Positions 32,300 through 44,509 of a stretch of 64,000 nucleotides of DNA are shown one piece after another (within the stretch, counting starts at the first letter, position 1; every line of letters starts with the position of its first letter). The stretch lies in NCBI GenBank assembly GCA_944470555.2, contig OX104128.1, positions 3,596,001-3,660,000 on the forward strand, given 5' to 3'. The notes beneath the pieces were generated by a model. That model had not been told where the DNA came from. It searched no databases and saw only the letters and a list, made by a program, of their open reading frames with translations. The DNA is from Heterobilharzia americana. Its lineage: Eukaryota; Platyhelminthes; Trematoda; Strigeidida; Schistosomatidae. Both the position numbers and the translations under genes were made by a program.

Positions 32300-33365
32300 G
32301 ATATGTTATCTCACCATCATCATTTGTCTCTTGGGTTCCTAATGGAACATAAGGATTCAGTAATAAGCCTCTATTCCACTCTATTCTCTGTAGTATTTTC
32401 AACCTGGCTCCACAACTGCCCACAACCTCTCATTTCTTCCTCACATCATCTCCTCCATGTCACCCTTGCCTTACATGCCCAACCGTCGTTCCCCATCTGG
32501 GTTCCACTCGACGGCCTGGTCTGACAAGTGATGTCTCCGAATGGCCTTCTCAGTTCATGTTCAATTCATCTCCACTTCCTTCCACTGCATACTTGCTGAG
32601 GGATAGGTTCTTGGTTGGTCCGTTCCCAGAGTTCCTTTTTGCTCATTCTGATCATTTTGGCCATCTGATCTTCAGTGTCGAGCCAGTGTAGGCAGTTGTT
32701 GATGAATGTCTGTAGTTTGATGGAAATGCTTGTGTGACCCACCAAGTCTCTCAACCATCACATAGAAGCACTGACTAACTTGACTGAATTACTGTTGAAA
32801 ATCCGGATCTTGTCCCACATGCTGAGCGCAGAAGATCTCCACACTGGTTAATGAACGCCTGTCTTGATTTCCGATCCTGGCTGCTTTGACGTCCTCGTCT
32901 GTACCGCCTGTAGTTGAAACGATGCTGCCCTGTCTAGATAGGTGAAAGAGGCTACTTCCTTTAAGTTTCTCCCGTTGGTGGTAATTGGAGCTTGTCGTTG
33001 TTACTGCTGGTGGTGGTGGCGTTGGTTGGGTATCATCAACACCTCTGTCTTCTCTACTTTCAGCTGGAGGAAGTACCGTCTTCACTGCTCTGCCTCTTCT
33101 ATCAACTTGTTAGTTTTCACCTGTAGATCTTCAAGTTTGTGTGACCTTAGACACAGGTCACCGGTGAAATCCAAATCTTCTAGGTTCTTTTCCCCAGTCC
33201 AGCCAGCGTATCCCCCTCTTCTCGCTCCTCACAGTTGTCTGCTGCATGATCCAATCCAGTCAACCACAATCAGGAATATCATGAATGATAGTAGACAGCC
33301 TTGTCTTACTCCTTCCTGTCTTCACTTCAAAGGTATCACTGAGCTTCTCATTGTGAATTACTCAT
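32300..33365 (-). mobile_element. RTE fragment, RT middle to 3' end
   Basis: Opens TTTGTCTCTTGGGTTCCTAATGG. Minus frames 32566-32754 (KLQTFINNCLHWLDTEDQMA) and 32789-33085 show the C-terminal RT. Ends near the segment reading HNEKLSDTFEVK in reverse. Confidence 0.87.
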
Positions 33366-33369
33366 ATAT

Positions 33370-33815
33370 GTTATCTAAATACCACAAAGAAGATACGCAG
33401 CTAGAATATAACCTCGAGGCTGTAAAGTGCACAAAACAGTACAGTACTTCTTAATTCACAATAAAACCTATTGGCTATGGTTCAGAGGGTTAGTTTTAGC
33501 CATTTATTGAAATATTTGCGATACTTTCATTGCTAAATTAAATCTCAAGGGTATATTGAAACCAACAGAGGCCTAATCTTTCACAACTTGAAGTTATCTT
33601 CAGGAGTGATCTGTATATTTTTGTTATGAAAGGTATACTATAGCAGAATAAAGCCACAGTACCTAAACTGTGTTCAAACAAAAATGATTGTGTCATCATG
33701 ACAGTGGGAACTGCACAAAGTTGACTTCAGCAGATTTAACTCATCACACACTGCCTTGAAATACAATAAGAAGAAAGAATCACCTAGTAGTATAAATCAA
33801 TTTACTACAAGAGTA
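33370..33815. other. Intron DNA
   Basis: Nothing recognised between the RTE copy and the 33822 exon. Confidence 0.4.
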
Positions 33816-33821
33816 ACTTAC

Positions 33822-33934
33822 ACTTGTGGACTGTTATTCATACCCCATGGTACTGGCATACGTCTGTTCTCTGCTGATGCAGCTCGACTAGGCCCAGACA
33901 ATGGTAAAGGTCTAATTGGTCTAGCTAAGAAATT
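33822..33934 (-). CDS. Exon of the SH3-protein gene: Pro-rich linker
   Basis: 113 nt. Acceptor TTAACTTTTACAG, donor GTAAGT at 33821 downwards. Phase 0 in, 2 out, matching the 28753 exon. Reads NFLARPIRPLPLSGPSRAAS then AENRRMPVPWGMNNSPQ. The RPLPLSGP segment is a class-I-like SH3 ligand, so intramolecular or partner SH3 binding is possible. Good splice sites and matching phases on both sides. Confidence 0.75.
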
Positions 33935-33939
33935 CTGTA

Positions 33940-34985
33940 AAAGTTAACAAGTATGAGATGATATAAGAAGTGAAAGTGAAGTAGAGTAGATATATGTTGT
34001 TTGACTACTGAAATTATATAGGTGAAGTTCTTATAAAATGCCTGTAATGACATTTTTTTATATATCACCTTAAAAGTTTATTTCATTTTCTTATATTCTC
34101 ACATCCGACAGATTCAATCAATTGAAGCGTCTAGCTTTCAGAAATTAATCAGAAATAACGAAAGCATCTGTCGATATCATGGCTAATATGACTGACAGCT
34201 TTCATTCCCTTTTCCATCATGGTTGAACAAAGTATTTTTTTTTGTACTGGCATGGATATCTGCATTCCATAATGTCATGGATAGTATTCGATGCTGAACC
34301 TAAGTTCTTAGAAAAGCAATCCTATAGCTATCGATTTGACCATAAAACTTCTGAAGTACTACATTATACCGATTAGTTATTTATTGACTTAAAAGTAGTT
34401 TTCATCACTGACGAGAGTGGTACAAGAATCATTGAAAATCTTGGAGTACTGGAGAGGCACTTCACTCTAGTATGACAGCTATGAGTAGTGTTTACCCAAT
34501 GTTCCAATAAGGTACTGAATAAAAGACCACCAGGTATCACTTCTAAGGAATCCTGAACCAATAAGATACACCTGTCGAATCAACTTACACTTTCAATCAT
34601 TCTTCAAATCATACCAAATGTCTATGAAAGTTACCTACAACTTGGAAGGTCGTTACAAAATCCTAAGTAAATCACTCGTTGGTTACTAGTTTTTATGTGA
34701 ATCTAATAACTTGGAGTTTTAACATATACTATGTAATCGACATTCAGAAGTGACTTTACAAGAAAAGAAATATTTTGAAACGCTTGTCACAAAATTCACG
34801 GAATACACTTGTAAGAAAATGAAAATAGGAAAAATTGATTATTTCACATAAAATAATGCAGAGCCAATGCTTGAATAGTTGTTTCAAGGAAATTTTAATC
34901 AATAACTGACTGACTGACGACTGACTGACAAAATCAGCGTAGAACGCCGCACACAGGTGCATCATTTCAAGTTGCTACAAAAAGA
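33940..34985. other. Intron DNA with a SINE-B scrap
   Basis: About 34425-34530 holds a degenerate minus-oriented SINE-B piece (GGAGTACTGGAGAGGCACTT, CTCTAGTATGACAGC). The rest shows nothing. Confidence 0.4.
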
Positions 34986-34994
34986 ATAGTTGGA

Positions 34995-36610
34995 TATTAT
35001 TATTATTATTTGTCCCTTGGGTTTCTGGTAGAACATAGGGATTCATTAGCAAGTCGCCATCCCACCCTCTTCTCTGCAGCCTTTTCAACCTCACTCCATG
35101 ACTGCCCACAACCTCTCATTCCATCCTCACATCGTCTCCTCCATGTCATCCTCGCCTTCGATGCCCAACCCGTCGTTTCCCATCTGGGTTCCACTCAAGG
35201 GACTAGTCTGACGAATGATATCCCCAATCGGCCTTCTCAGTGCATGTCCAATCCATCTCCACTTCCTTCCACTGCATACTTGCTGAGGGATAGGTTCTTG
35301 ATTGGTTCGTTATCAGCCAGCCAGGCAGCCAGGCAGTCACAGTTTCTTGTTGCTTATTCTTTCTGGCCATCTGATCTTCAGTGTCGAGCCGGCGTAAGCA
35401 TTTGTTGATGAATGTATGTAGTTTATTGGAAATGCTATTCTTGGTGCGCCAAGACTCTCAACCATCACATGGAAGCACTGACTTACTTGACTGAATTGGT
35501 GTTGAGAATCCGGATGTTGTTCACGCTTTATGCTGAGTGGAGTGGAGTGCAGTAGATCTCTACACTGGTTTCAGGTTGATGAAGGCCTGTCCTGCTGTCT
35601 TTCCGATCCTGACTCTGACGTCCTCGTCTGTGCCGCTTGTAGTTGAAACGGTGATGCCTAGATAAGTGAAAGAGCCTACTTCCGTTGATGGTGACTGGAG
35701 CTTGTTGTTGTTGGTGTTTTTGGGGTATCTTCATCACCTGTCTTCTCTACGTTCACCTGAAGTCCGGTCTTCGGTGTCCTGCGTCGCCTCATCTGTCAGC
35801 TTGTTAAATTTTGCCTGTAGATCTTCAAGTTTGTTTGACATTAGACATGAAGTATCGTCAGTGAAATCCAAATCTTCTGGATCTTTTTTCCAACCCAGCT
35901 TATCTCCCTTTTCTCGCTCACCACAGTTTGCTGCATGATCCAGTCCACCACAATCACGAAGATCATGGGTGACATTGACAGCCCTGCATTACTCCTATCT
36001 TCACTTCAATGAGCTTCCCATTGTGAATTACTTGGCATATGGTGTCATCATATAGTTGTTGAATGAGGTTGATAAGGGTTTGTGTCACTCAAAGCCGTTG
36101 TGTTAAAGCAGCTGCCTGCCAAATTACTTCTCGGTCGACACTAACGAACGCCTTTTCAAAGTCGATGAAGTTGAGGTAGTGAATTGACTGCCATTATATA
36201 CTCTCTTCCATGATCATGCCTACCGTAGCGTAGCGCCGTAGTTTGATTCCCACATGACTTGTTCTTCCTGAATTCAGCCAGCCTGTTCCGGTTATAATTT
36301 CGAATGCAACGCATCCTTTACTCTCTCCAAGATGATGCGGTTTAATATTTTGCTCACTCTGGGTGGACGACAACATGATTCCATGCCAGATTTTGCGAAG
36401 ACTTACGTCAGCCTTGTTTGTAAGTTTGACAAGGTAGCTGTTCTTCCCGTTTGCAGGTAGCCTTCCTTCCTTCCTTCCAATTTTTCAACAATGGTGGAGT
36501 GATGTGAGCCTGTCCGTTGTTGTCTGTGTGTTTCCAGTGCTTCTGGTTGGATTCCATCTGGTCCTGCTGTTTTCCCACATTTCAGTAGCTTTATGGTGTT
36601 CAGGATAGAA
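34995..36610 (-). mobile_element. RTE fragment, long, 3' end to RT fingers
   Basis: Opens (ATT)n TTGTCCCTTGGGTTTCTGG and runs to about 36610 (the GTCCTGCTGTTTTCCC part, i.e. AGPDGI in reverse). The 36177-36600 part is almost identical to 47100-47545. A short TTCC repeat sits at 36462-36478. Many frameshifts. Confidence 0.88.
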
Positions 36611-36689
36611 AAGTAGTAATATCATAGTAGATGCAACACAATAAACGATCTTAAGATAAATGTTAGTGCGGTTATTCAAGCTTCAGAAG

Positions 36690-37315
36690 ACGCCAGAGAG
36701 TGAATATATCTGCGCCACTGTCACAGATTTTGAGGCATGTCACTAAGAGTCTTTAACCGCTGGTCCTTATCGCCTTGAGGACCCCAGCCAACCAGCTAGT
36801 CTATATCTTCTCACACAGCTCAAACCAGCAGTCAGTGAATTCATCGAATGATGTCAGGTCTTGATCTCTCCTCTTGCAACTTAATCCAACCTTCCCTATC
36901 ATGCCACGTCAGGTAGGCGGTGGCTCGATATATCCGGGACATGTCAAAACCACATCAGCCAATTAAGGTTCACGAACTCATCAATCGACTTGCCTGTCTT
37001 GCGTAGTACCCTTCGCCTGACTGCAACATCGTTCAAACGATGATTCTAACACATGCGAGCAGTATTATGAAGACGTTTTTGATCAAAACCCAATAATCGC
37101 CTCATATCCTCTCCTTTAACGGCCATGTATCACAGTCGTATAACAAGATAGAACGGACTAGAATGCAGTATGCTCGTCTTTGGCGCCACAGGTGACGCAA
37201 GTTGGCAAATGCCAAATATGCCTTCTGTATCCGAGCTGAGATTTCGTCAGCAACCAACTCACTTCGGGTTGATGCAGTAATTAAAGTGGTCAACACACTT
37301 CACCACTTAACTTTC
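36690..37315 (-). mobile_element. Second non-LTR family, minus-strand fragment
   Basis: Reverse matches to 29.3-29.99 kb: [19 protein letters not shown] and SILLYDCDTWPLKE in frame 37102-37296. Abuts the RTE copy on its left. Confidence 0.8.
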
Positions 37316-37319
37316 TAAC

Positions 37320-38230
37320 ATTAAACTGGGAGTAACTCTAGACCATTACTAGAGTATAATCTTACATTCAACAGATTAGAAACAATAGCCTTGAAAGCGT
37401 TTTATGACAAGGATTTTAGTTATTTAAAGTATTAGAGGTTGCTTCTCATGCAGTCAAGAATAAGCAGCAAATAAGAATGACTTCTCTACATCTAACATAT
37501 GGCTAGGTGCCACCATGTGTCTCAGTTCTTTGTTCATTTATACGTCAACTAGTATTCTAACTGAGTACTTTTGGCTAGATCAAGTACGAACTTTACACAG
37601 TGGGTACGAGATGACAGATCAATGCATCCGATACTGAATCCTATACTGGTACATGAGAAAATGTGTGCCTATGTTATAATGGATTAGCCTTTATGTACTA
37701 ATGTATAAGACAAAATGAATGAGGGTGTCTGGTTTCTGCTCACATACTTCTGTGATTGACTGCAAAATGCCTCTGAGGCACCATGTTTCCATTATTACAT
37801 CGTCTTCCACAATAGATTTATCTCCAGCGTTTGTATGTTTGTTTCTATATGCTGCGCTTTTGCATATATTAGAGTAGTCTTGTGGGAAGATGTGCGTTTA
37901 GTTATCTTTGTGACATAAAACTCGATAATCATGAAGTGTGTATTCTTTACCAACCGTGCACTATGTCTTCATTGTAGTCTGTCACTGACTATGTTCAAGA
38001 ACCTCTGAGTGTGAAAAGATTCAGGATCTCATCTGAGAGTCATCTCTCTTCTTCATATCGGTGAGATTCTCTCGTAATCTTTGAAACTTACAAAAGGGCT
38101 CAACTGTTTAATGGGAAAGAATCTTAATTCATGTTGGCAGGCTTGGACAGAAACTGATAATGTTGAAGAATAATCAATACTTTGAAATAAGTATAGTTCT
38201 CATTTTTCATGTCATAGCGTGTAAATACTC
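37320..38230. other. AT-rich DNA, nothing recognised
   Basis: No repeat or exon identified. Confidence 0.35.
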
Positions 38231-38234
38231 GTCG

Positions 38235-38460
38235 TTGTTTGAACTGAATCCATCTGCCACTATTGGAATACGGACTCCTGTGTAGATGTCTCGAAGCTGT
38301 CGGTATTTTCGGTTTTGACATTAGTCATAAAAGGTGGCTAATAGTGGGGTTCAGCATCAGCGTTTCGTTCTGTTTGTGACTCATCAACTGGATATACCTG
38401 TCTTCCAAAGATTAATGTTGACCCTGAGAGGACTCAAAGCCACGATCAATCGCTATGAAC
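38235..38460 (-). repeat. SINE-A copy, minus
   Basis: Hammerhead-like segment near 38360-38405: TTGATGA (first core C to T), then CAGAACGAAAC. Probably inactive. Confidence 0.65.
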
Positions 38461-38590
38461 ACCAGATAGTTTCCATCAGGCTATTAAGTCACATCTCCAA
38501 ACTAATGAAAATCATGCTTTAGGAATAAATTTCAAATATCTACGCACTTTAACTAGGTTTATCACATACAGAATAACTATCAACACTTAC

Positions 38591-38653
38591 TGGTCCACGT
38601 TGTTCACTAGTAGATCGTTCACTGACCATCTTGGGATAATTTGAATTTGTAAT
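38591..38653 (-). CDS. Candidate exon of the SH3-protein gene
   Basis: 63 nt (21 codons), phase 0 both ends; acceptor TTGTTGTTTAG, donor GTAAGTGTTG. Reads ITNSNYPKMVSERSTSEQRG plus Pro. A small symmetric exon joining 33822 in phase, hence possibly alternatively spliced. A related NxNYPK peptide is found at about 43.9 kb. Confidence 0.6.
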
Positions 38654-38659
38654 CTAAAC

Positions 38660-39285
38660 AACAAGTAAAGCAGAAATAAACGTTCTTTTAAAACTACCAA
38701 CCTCTCTAGGAAACAAACTCCAGTAAGATTAAAATAACATTATCATTTTTACTATCTGAGATAGCCATGGTTTTGTAGACTAGTGCTGATACTTTGTGAT
38801 GAGTGAAGGTGAAGTGAAGATTTGAACCATGGTCGGATTCAAACCAGTCACTACCAGGTTTCCAGAAACTTAGTACTCATTTGTTCGAATCTGACCATGG
38901 CCGAAATTTTTATTTCACCTTTAATCATCACTGATGAAAACGTTGAAAAATGTAAAGGACCAGACGAATGACAACGATTTCCGTATAAGTACATATCATA
39001 AGTTCTCAGGATGTTGAATATTATTCAAATGATGAAAGCTGAATCCTTGGCAGTGATCATTTTCAGCTTCATATTCTTAATTCTTCGAAGCGCAAAAACA
39101 TGAGATATGCACTTAACCAAGCTGAGTTCTATGGATGGGTAGCTACAGCCTCCGCTGTGTTAAGAAGTTAAATGGGAAGAAAAAGAGAGATTTTAGTGGA
39201 TCTAATTAAAGTTTTAAAGTCATTGTCTGGGTTTGTTAAGTGATGGAAACCTAGCAAACGTTCTAGAAAGGAACTACTAACAGAC
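38660..39285. other. Intron DNA; a short inverted repeat
   Basis: GAAGATTTGAACCATGGTCGGATTC near 38815 and TTCGAATCTGACCATGGCC near 38883 are roughly reverse-complementary. Otherwise nothing. Confidence 0.35.
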
Positions 39286-39289
39286 TTCC

Positions 39290-39500
39290 TTTCACTTTAG
39301 AAACGCCAAGTTAGAAGATGCCGTCATAGACGTGTACAAGGGAATTTTTCGGCTTCGGCCTTTGCAGGTTGCTCCACCAGGGAAGACGAACTGGTAGATG
39401 CAGGCAGAAGCGGCCAGGCGAAGGATCTTATCTTTCATACAAATGGAGAAAAGTTTAGAGCTGGTAAAAGTTTGTTGAAGCTTTGTTGTGAAGAACATTC
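39290..39500 (-). mobile_element. PLE GIY-YIG fragment
   Basis: Minus frame includes LAASACIYQFVFPGGATCKG, which follows the CIYQF-C-CGA-Y-GR start of the 6.5-kb PLE nuclease; Cys and Tyr residues are lost. Confidence 0.55.
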
Positions 39501-39504
39501 TATT

Positions 39505-40330
39505 GATTGAATTACAAAGATGATTCTTGAGTACATCTGATGCTTAGTCACCCTTAAACTTTAGGTTTATTGATAACGTTTCCTCTGAAACAAAATGACT
39601 GGCCCCTTTGTCATTCCTTTCTTCTATATTTCTTATCAATAAGATAACAGGGATAACCGTTATCTATGATTGTGGTTTTTAAAAACAGCAACTCTGTATC
39701 AATAGAACCTTCACCACGGATGTTTCTTATTCGATAGGGCAGAAAGCCCAAAAGATTCGTTTTCTTAGCGACAGCAACCCAACTATGAAAGCTAATTAGT
39801 TGTCCATTCTGTTATGCCTTTCTGTAGATGGATCTTTTAAAAAATCCATTGTTACTTCTGATAAAAAAAAAGAATGGTTAGTTCTGATTATTTCTATAAA
39901 GTAAACTTCAGGGTTGAATGACAACTGCTGAATGAAAGAAGAAGGTCGTCTAGATCAAACATCTTTATTATACATCACAAACTTATCGTCCATATCATCT
40001 TTTACAAAGTTCAAAGGCAATAATAATTTAATTAAGTATTCTCTAGTTTCTACATGAGAAAATCTGCTAAAGGTTGTCCCAATGATGATTCCATCATAAT
40101 TCCATCTAACCGTTTACAGATTTTATTATTGTAGAAATTACTCAAAATTTTCAGTGATATCGAATATTTAAGTAAAAAGTAAATCGTGAAAACGAAGTCA
40201 TTGTAAAAATGCAATGAACTACTTCATAACCGAATATATTACTTATGAAAATCATATAACTCATGAGAACCTTTTGATAAAACAAGAAAATAATAGGATA
40301 TCATCTAGGAAGTTCATTTTTATTGCCACA
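39505..40330. other. AT-rich DNA, nothing recognised
   Basis: No repeat or exon seen. Confidence 0.35.
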
Positions 40331-40336
40331 ATGGAT

Positions 40337-40663
40337 TTACATCAGCTTACATGTTAATTCTTTAGCATAATTCTCACTGTTGAACAACTTTGTGATTATT
40401 CTATAATTTTTTTTCTTAATGAAGGTACTATAGGTACTTGAAGTTTGTCTATTGAAGTTGACATACGTATTTGCAGATATATTTAGAAGCGACTTTATTT
40501 CTATGCCACTGAAGACTATATATAGGATGATTTGTGAATTAAGCTTCTCTGTATGAAAGTCATATGAGACTTTTGATTCATTTTCGAACAGGAAAACCAT
40601 ATACTTCATCACTTCAATGTCTTTATTGTGGGTAGTAAGATGCTTATAGAAAAATGGACACAT
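40337..40663 (-). CDS. Doubtful 108-codon ORF
   Basis: Opens MCPFFYKHLTTHNKDIEVM and is AT-rich throughout. An AATAAA lies just after the stop on the minus strand. Not related to repeats in the window. It could be a terminal exon or chance; no family match and no clear acceptor. Confidence 0.2.
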   Translation of the reverse strand: MCPFFYKHLTTHNKDIEVMKYMVFLFENESKVSYDFHTEKLNSQIILYIVFSGIEIKSLLNISANTYVNFNRQTSSTYSTFIKKKNYRIITKLFNSENYAKELTCKLM

Positions 40664-40714
40664 TTGGATTCACTCATACTAGCTAAGAACTAATCCGCAT
40701 CAAACTTTCCTTTT

Positions 40715-41035
40715 TTATTATTTTTTATTAGTCCCTTGGGTTCCTAGTGGAACATAGGGCTTCAGTAGCACGCCTCCAGTGACCTCTGTTCTCCAAGATC
40801 TTTTGAACCTGGTCCCACGACAGCCCAGAAGCTCTCATTTCCTCCTCGCACGATCTCCTCCATATCACCCTCGTCTCGGACGTCCAACTCGTCGCTTCCC
40901 ATGGGGATTCCACTCGAGGGACTGGCCTGACGCGTGATGTCCCCAGTCGGCCTTCTCAGTGCATGGCCAATCCATCTCCACTTCTTCCTGCATATTTGTT
41001 GCGTGATAGGTTCTTGATTGGTTCGTTCCTAGAGT
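40715..41035 (-). mobile_element. RTE 3'-end fragment
   Basis: Opens TTATTAGTCCCTTGGGTTCC; frame 40728-40913 gives the last 61 codons, EATSWTSETRVIWRRSCEEE. Confidence 0.9.
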
Positions 41036-41039
41036 TCAA

Positions 41040-41695
41040 ACTTTGCTTACATCATATATATCCATGTTAAACTTTAATCAGACGATACAGTTGCTATAAA
41101 GAGTTAAGCTACATGTTACAGAGACATCACATTCATATATTTAATAGGTGATGACCTAACAGTTTCCAGTTTCCCACGAATATGTGGGAATCTTTATGAA
41201 ATAAAGTTTTTTCTCTTCTGTAAAACATCACTGAATATGTTTAGTAAAAACAACAACATAGGCCTAAAAATGCATGCGAACATCATGAAAAATATTCAGA
41301 GCACAATTTTAGCTTTCTACGGTTACAAAATGTATCAGTACTTTAGTAGACGCTCTTCTGTTCTTGTTTAAAAAGTCAACGATCAACTTTGTCATGTGAA
41401 TAATTCTAATGACTTGGTGTTCAAAGCAATTCTTAGTTGGAACTCGTTATTTTATTAGTCTGAACATCATACTCACAGGCAGTAAGGAAGAAAGTTTACC
41501 GTTATCCTCAAAGGTGATTAAAAGTTTAAGTGAATAAACGTTATTCAGACGTACCAAACAGTAAATATGGTGGGGATTTAAAGATGTAGCTATGTGAAAA
41601 ACCTCAGTACTGCCTGGTCTCATAACATATCGACATAAGTTTTCTAGCTAAAATACAGAAATTTCGTTAGTAATTGGTGATTCTTCCTGCAATTA
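41040..41695. other. AT-rich DNA, nothing recognised
   Basis: No repeat or exon seen. Confidence 0.35.
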
Positions 41696-41699
41696 ATAT

Positions 41700-42555
41700 T
41701 ATCATCATTATTTGTCCCTTGGGTTCCTAGTCTCCATCCGACTCTCTTCTCTGCAGTCTTTTCAACCTCACTCCACCACTGCCCACAACCTCTCATTTCC
41801 TCCTCACATCATCTCCTCCATAACACCCTCGCCTCCCATGCCCAACCCGTCATTTCCCATCTGGGTTCCACTCGAGGGACTAGTCTGACGAATGATATCC
41901 CCAATCAGCCTTCTCAGTGCATGTCCAACCCATCTCCACTTCTTTGCACTGCATACTTGTTGAGGGATAGGTTCTTGATTGGTTCGTTGTCAGCCAGACA
42001 GCCAGCCAGTCACAGTTCCTTGTTCCTTGTTCATTCTTATTATTCTTGTCATCCGGTCAATCTTCATTGTTAGTATCGAGTGAGTGTAGGTGGCAGCTGT
42101 TGATGTGATGTATGTCTGTAGTTTGTTAGAAATGCTTTTCGTAACGCGTCAAGTCTCTCAACCATCGCATGTGAGCACTGACTTACTTGACTGAATTAGT
42201 GTTGAGAATCCGGATATTGTTCACGCTTTATGCTGAGTGGATTGGAGTGAAGTAGATCTCCACAATGATTGCTTCAGATTAATGAAGACCTGTCTTGCTG
42301 TCTTTCCATCTCTGTCTTTGGTATCATCATCTGTGCTGCAGCCCCTTGTGGTTGAAACGATGCTGTCTAGGTAGGTGAAAGAGACAACGTGCTTTAGATT
42401 TCTCCTATTGATGGTGATTGGTGCCTCTTGTTATCGATGCTGTTGTTGGTTGATTATCTTCATCATGTCTATCTTCTCTACATTTACCTAAAGGGAGTCC
42501 CGTCTCCGCTGCCCTAGCTCTTCTGCCATCTTACTGTGTGACATTAGACAAGAGA
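41700..42555 (-). mobile_element. RTE 3' fragment, heavily decayed
   Basis: TTTGTCCCTTGGGTTCCTAG at the left, then the C-terminal region with many indels; no open frame over 60 codons. An early segment after TTCCTAG is deleted relative to other copies. Confidence 0.85.
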
Positions 42556-42559
42556 TTTT

Positions 42560-43035
42560 TATCCTACACAAAAAAAACCTACTGCCTAATTACCATCGCA
42601 TCATTAAAAGCTTGAACAAAATACTCTGTGTTATAAATCTATTGCTGGCATTCTTCTTCAGAAATTATTTTATCTTGATTTTAAGAGGTTTTTAAGAGAG
42701 TTAAAATATATCCTCCAGTCATGCAACACAGCATACACCTTAAAACTCTGCTTCTTTTTTTTGCTTTAAGTATGTGTAAAGTATGAAAAACAGATCAAAT
42801 AAATATTTATTTGTGTTAATGATCTGACAAGAACGATTTCAGGTGTAAAGTGAATGTTTGCAAGATATTAATAGTGAATAAATAATAAGTTGGACTGATT
42901 AGGAGGGGCTCTTAGAAACGGTTTTCACACTTAAATTCTTGAAACTACCAACAGTTAGACGAAAAGAAAATTTCTTTAATTTAAATGATCAAATTAACAA
43001 ACAAAATATAAGTTATTTTCTTATCATTACAACTG
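42560..43035. other. AT-rich DNA, nothing recognised
   Basis: No repeat or exon seen. Confidence 0.35.
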
Positions 43036-43039
43036 AGTG

Positions 43040-43450
43040 TCTCATGCAAAGACTTGGTACGTTACAAAAAGCATTTCTAACAAACTACAGACATTCATCA
43101 ATAACTGCCTAGGCTGGCTAGTTACTAAAGCTCAGAAGGCCAAAAACAATAGACAACAAGGAACTCACTCTAGCAACGAACCAACCAAAAACTAATCACT
43201 TAAAAATATGCAGAAGGAAGTGCAGATGGATTGGGCATACAATGAGAAGACCATTCGCAGACATCACCCACCCGGCCAGGCCTACGAGTGGAATCCAGAG
43301 TAGAGACGACGAGTGTGGCGTCCGAGGCAAGGGTGACATGGAAGAGGTGGTGTGAGGAAGAAATGAGAGCTTGTGGGCAGTTGTGAAGTGAGGTTGAAAA
43401 GACTGCAGAGAACAGAGTGGAATGGAGACCTACTACTGAACCCCTAATAA
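43040..43450 (+). mobile_element. RTE 3' fragment
   Basis: Runs from GACTTGGTACGTTACAAAAAGC to CTACTGAACCCCTAATAATA. The end lacks the usual GGAACCCAAGGGAC. Confidence 0.8.
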
Positions 43451-43494
43451 TATATATGTATATTTGATGAGAACTATACTCATTTCGTATCTCA

Positions 43495-43705
43495 TTGGGG
43501 GAAAAATCACACCGAGAATTAGGTACATGCAAGTGATGAATCACAAATAGGACGAAACGTGTCGTCTGGATTCCGTTGTTAACCATGTATTCATTATTAA
43601 CACTAGTTTTTTTTAAAAACACCGGCAATATCAATCCAACCACACAGGAGCCTATAAGTCAATGACGACCGATCAATTTGGTTCAATTAATGACGCAGAC
43701 TTACA
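43495..43705 (+). repeat. SINE-A 3' part
   Basis: Hammerhead-like segment with GTGATGA (core C to G) and GGACGAAAC, then the tail CCACACAGGAGCCTATAAG. Core change predicts inactivity. Confidence 0.65.
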
Positions 43706-43890
43706 AACTGTAACAAAAAGACTCAAAGTAAGCTAGTTTAACTGACTAAGAACTTATTAAACATCCCGTCATAAATAATATCGTGGATGAGTATACGAAA
43801 TGAAAGTAAAATCAAGGCCTTCTGCCAATGAACAAGTAGTCAAATGCATCCAGAACAAATAATTTGTATGAAATTTCAAGGGAAATTTAC

Positions 43891-43965
43891 CTTTCCATGA
43901 TTAAGTTTCTTGGGATAATTATGATTAGAAATATTATCCAGCGATCCGGGAAGAAAGAAGACTTT
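43891..43965 (-). CDS. Doubtful exon resembling the 38591 exon
   Basis: Minus strand reads FFLPGSLDNISNHNYPKKLN then HGK to a GTAAAT donor at 43890 downwards, phase 0 out. NHNYPK parallels NSNYPK of the 38591 exon, as does the DNA (AATTATCCCAAG in both). The acceptor is unclear; the boundary given is approximate. Confidence 0.35.
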
Positions 43966-44019
43966 AATGGAGGGTCAGTGTAGTATTCCAGATGTTATAG
44001 CATTCTAGTGTTGTTGCTT

Positions 44020-44170
44020 GTATGACACCATCGTTGACTGGACCGAATTGATCAGTCTCTGTTGGCATATGGGCTCCTATGCGGATGCCTCGATATGGCC
44101 TGTCTTTTAACTATGTTTTGTAATGACGGGCAGTGGCTAGCAGTGGAATCCAGGGTGCGCATCAACAACC
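44020..44170 (-). repeat. SINE-A 3' half
   Basis: ACCGAATTGATCAGTCTCTG and GCTAGCAGTGGAATCCAGG in minus orientation; truncated before the ribozyme core. Confidence 0.7.
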
Positions 44171-44174
44171 CTAC

Positions 44175-44505
44175 AGCCTATAGGGAGCACGAAAGCACCT
44201 GGCAATAACTTTTAGCTTCACCCATAAAATGAGTTACACAATTCAAATGATAAACGATTCAAGGCACTACTTTACTTGAGTAAGAATTTCTGTACAATAC
44301 CATAGAAAACCCTTTAACTTTTTCAATTTATCATGCTATTCATATAGTTGAGTCAGTCTGTTTTATTTCATATCTATTATATCAATATACAGAGACAGAA
44401 TGAGCATTAGGCCACTCTTCTCATTTTGTTCAGTGGGTCTCCTTACATATCAATAATTATTCAGTCATAAGTTAACTAATTACTGTTTATTGATATACTT
44501 ATAAT
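44175..44505. other. AT-rich DNA, nothing recognised
   Basis: No repeat or exon seen. Confidence 0.35.
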
Positions 44506-44509
44506 TCTC

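Noticed and set aside
33756..33947. 63-codon plus-strand frame
   Set aside because: Shadow of the minus-strand exon 33822-33934.
40337..40663. Independent gene on the minus strand
   Set aside because: Kept only as a doubtful ORF: AT-rich, no acceptor or homologous family seen, although AATAAA follows the stop.
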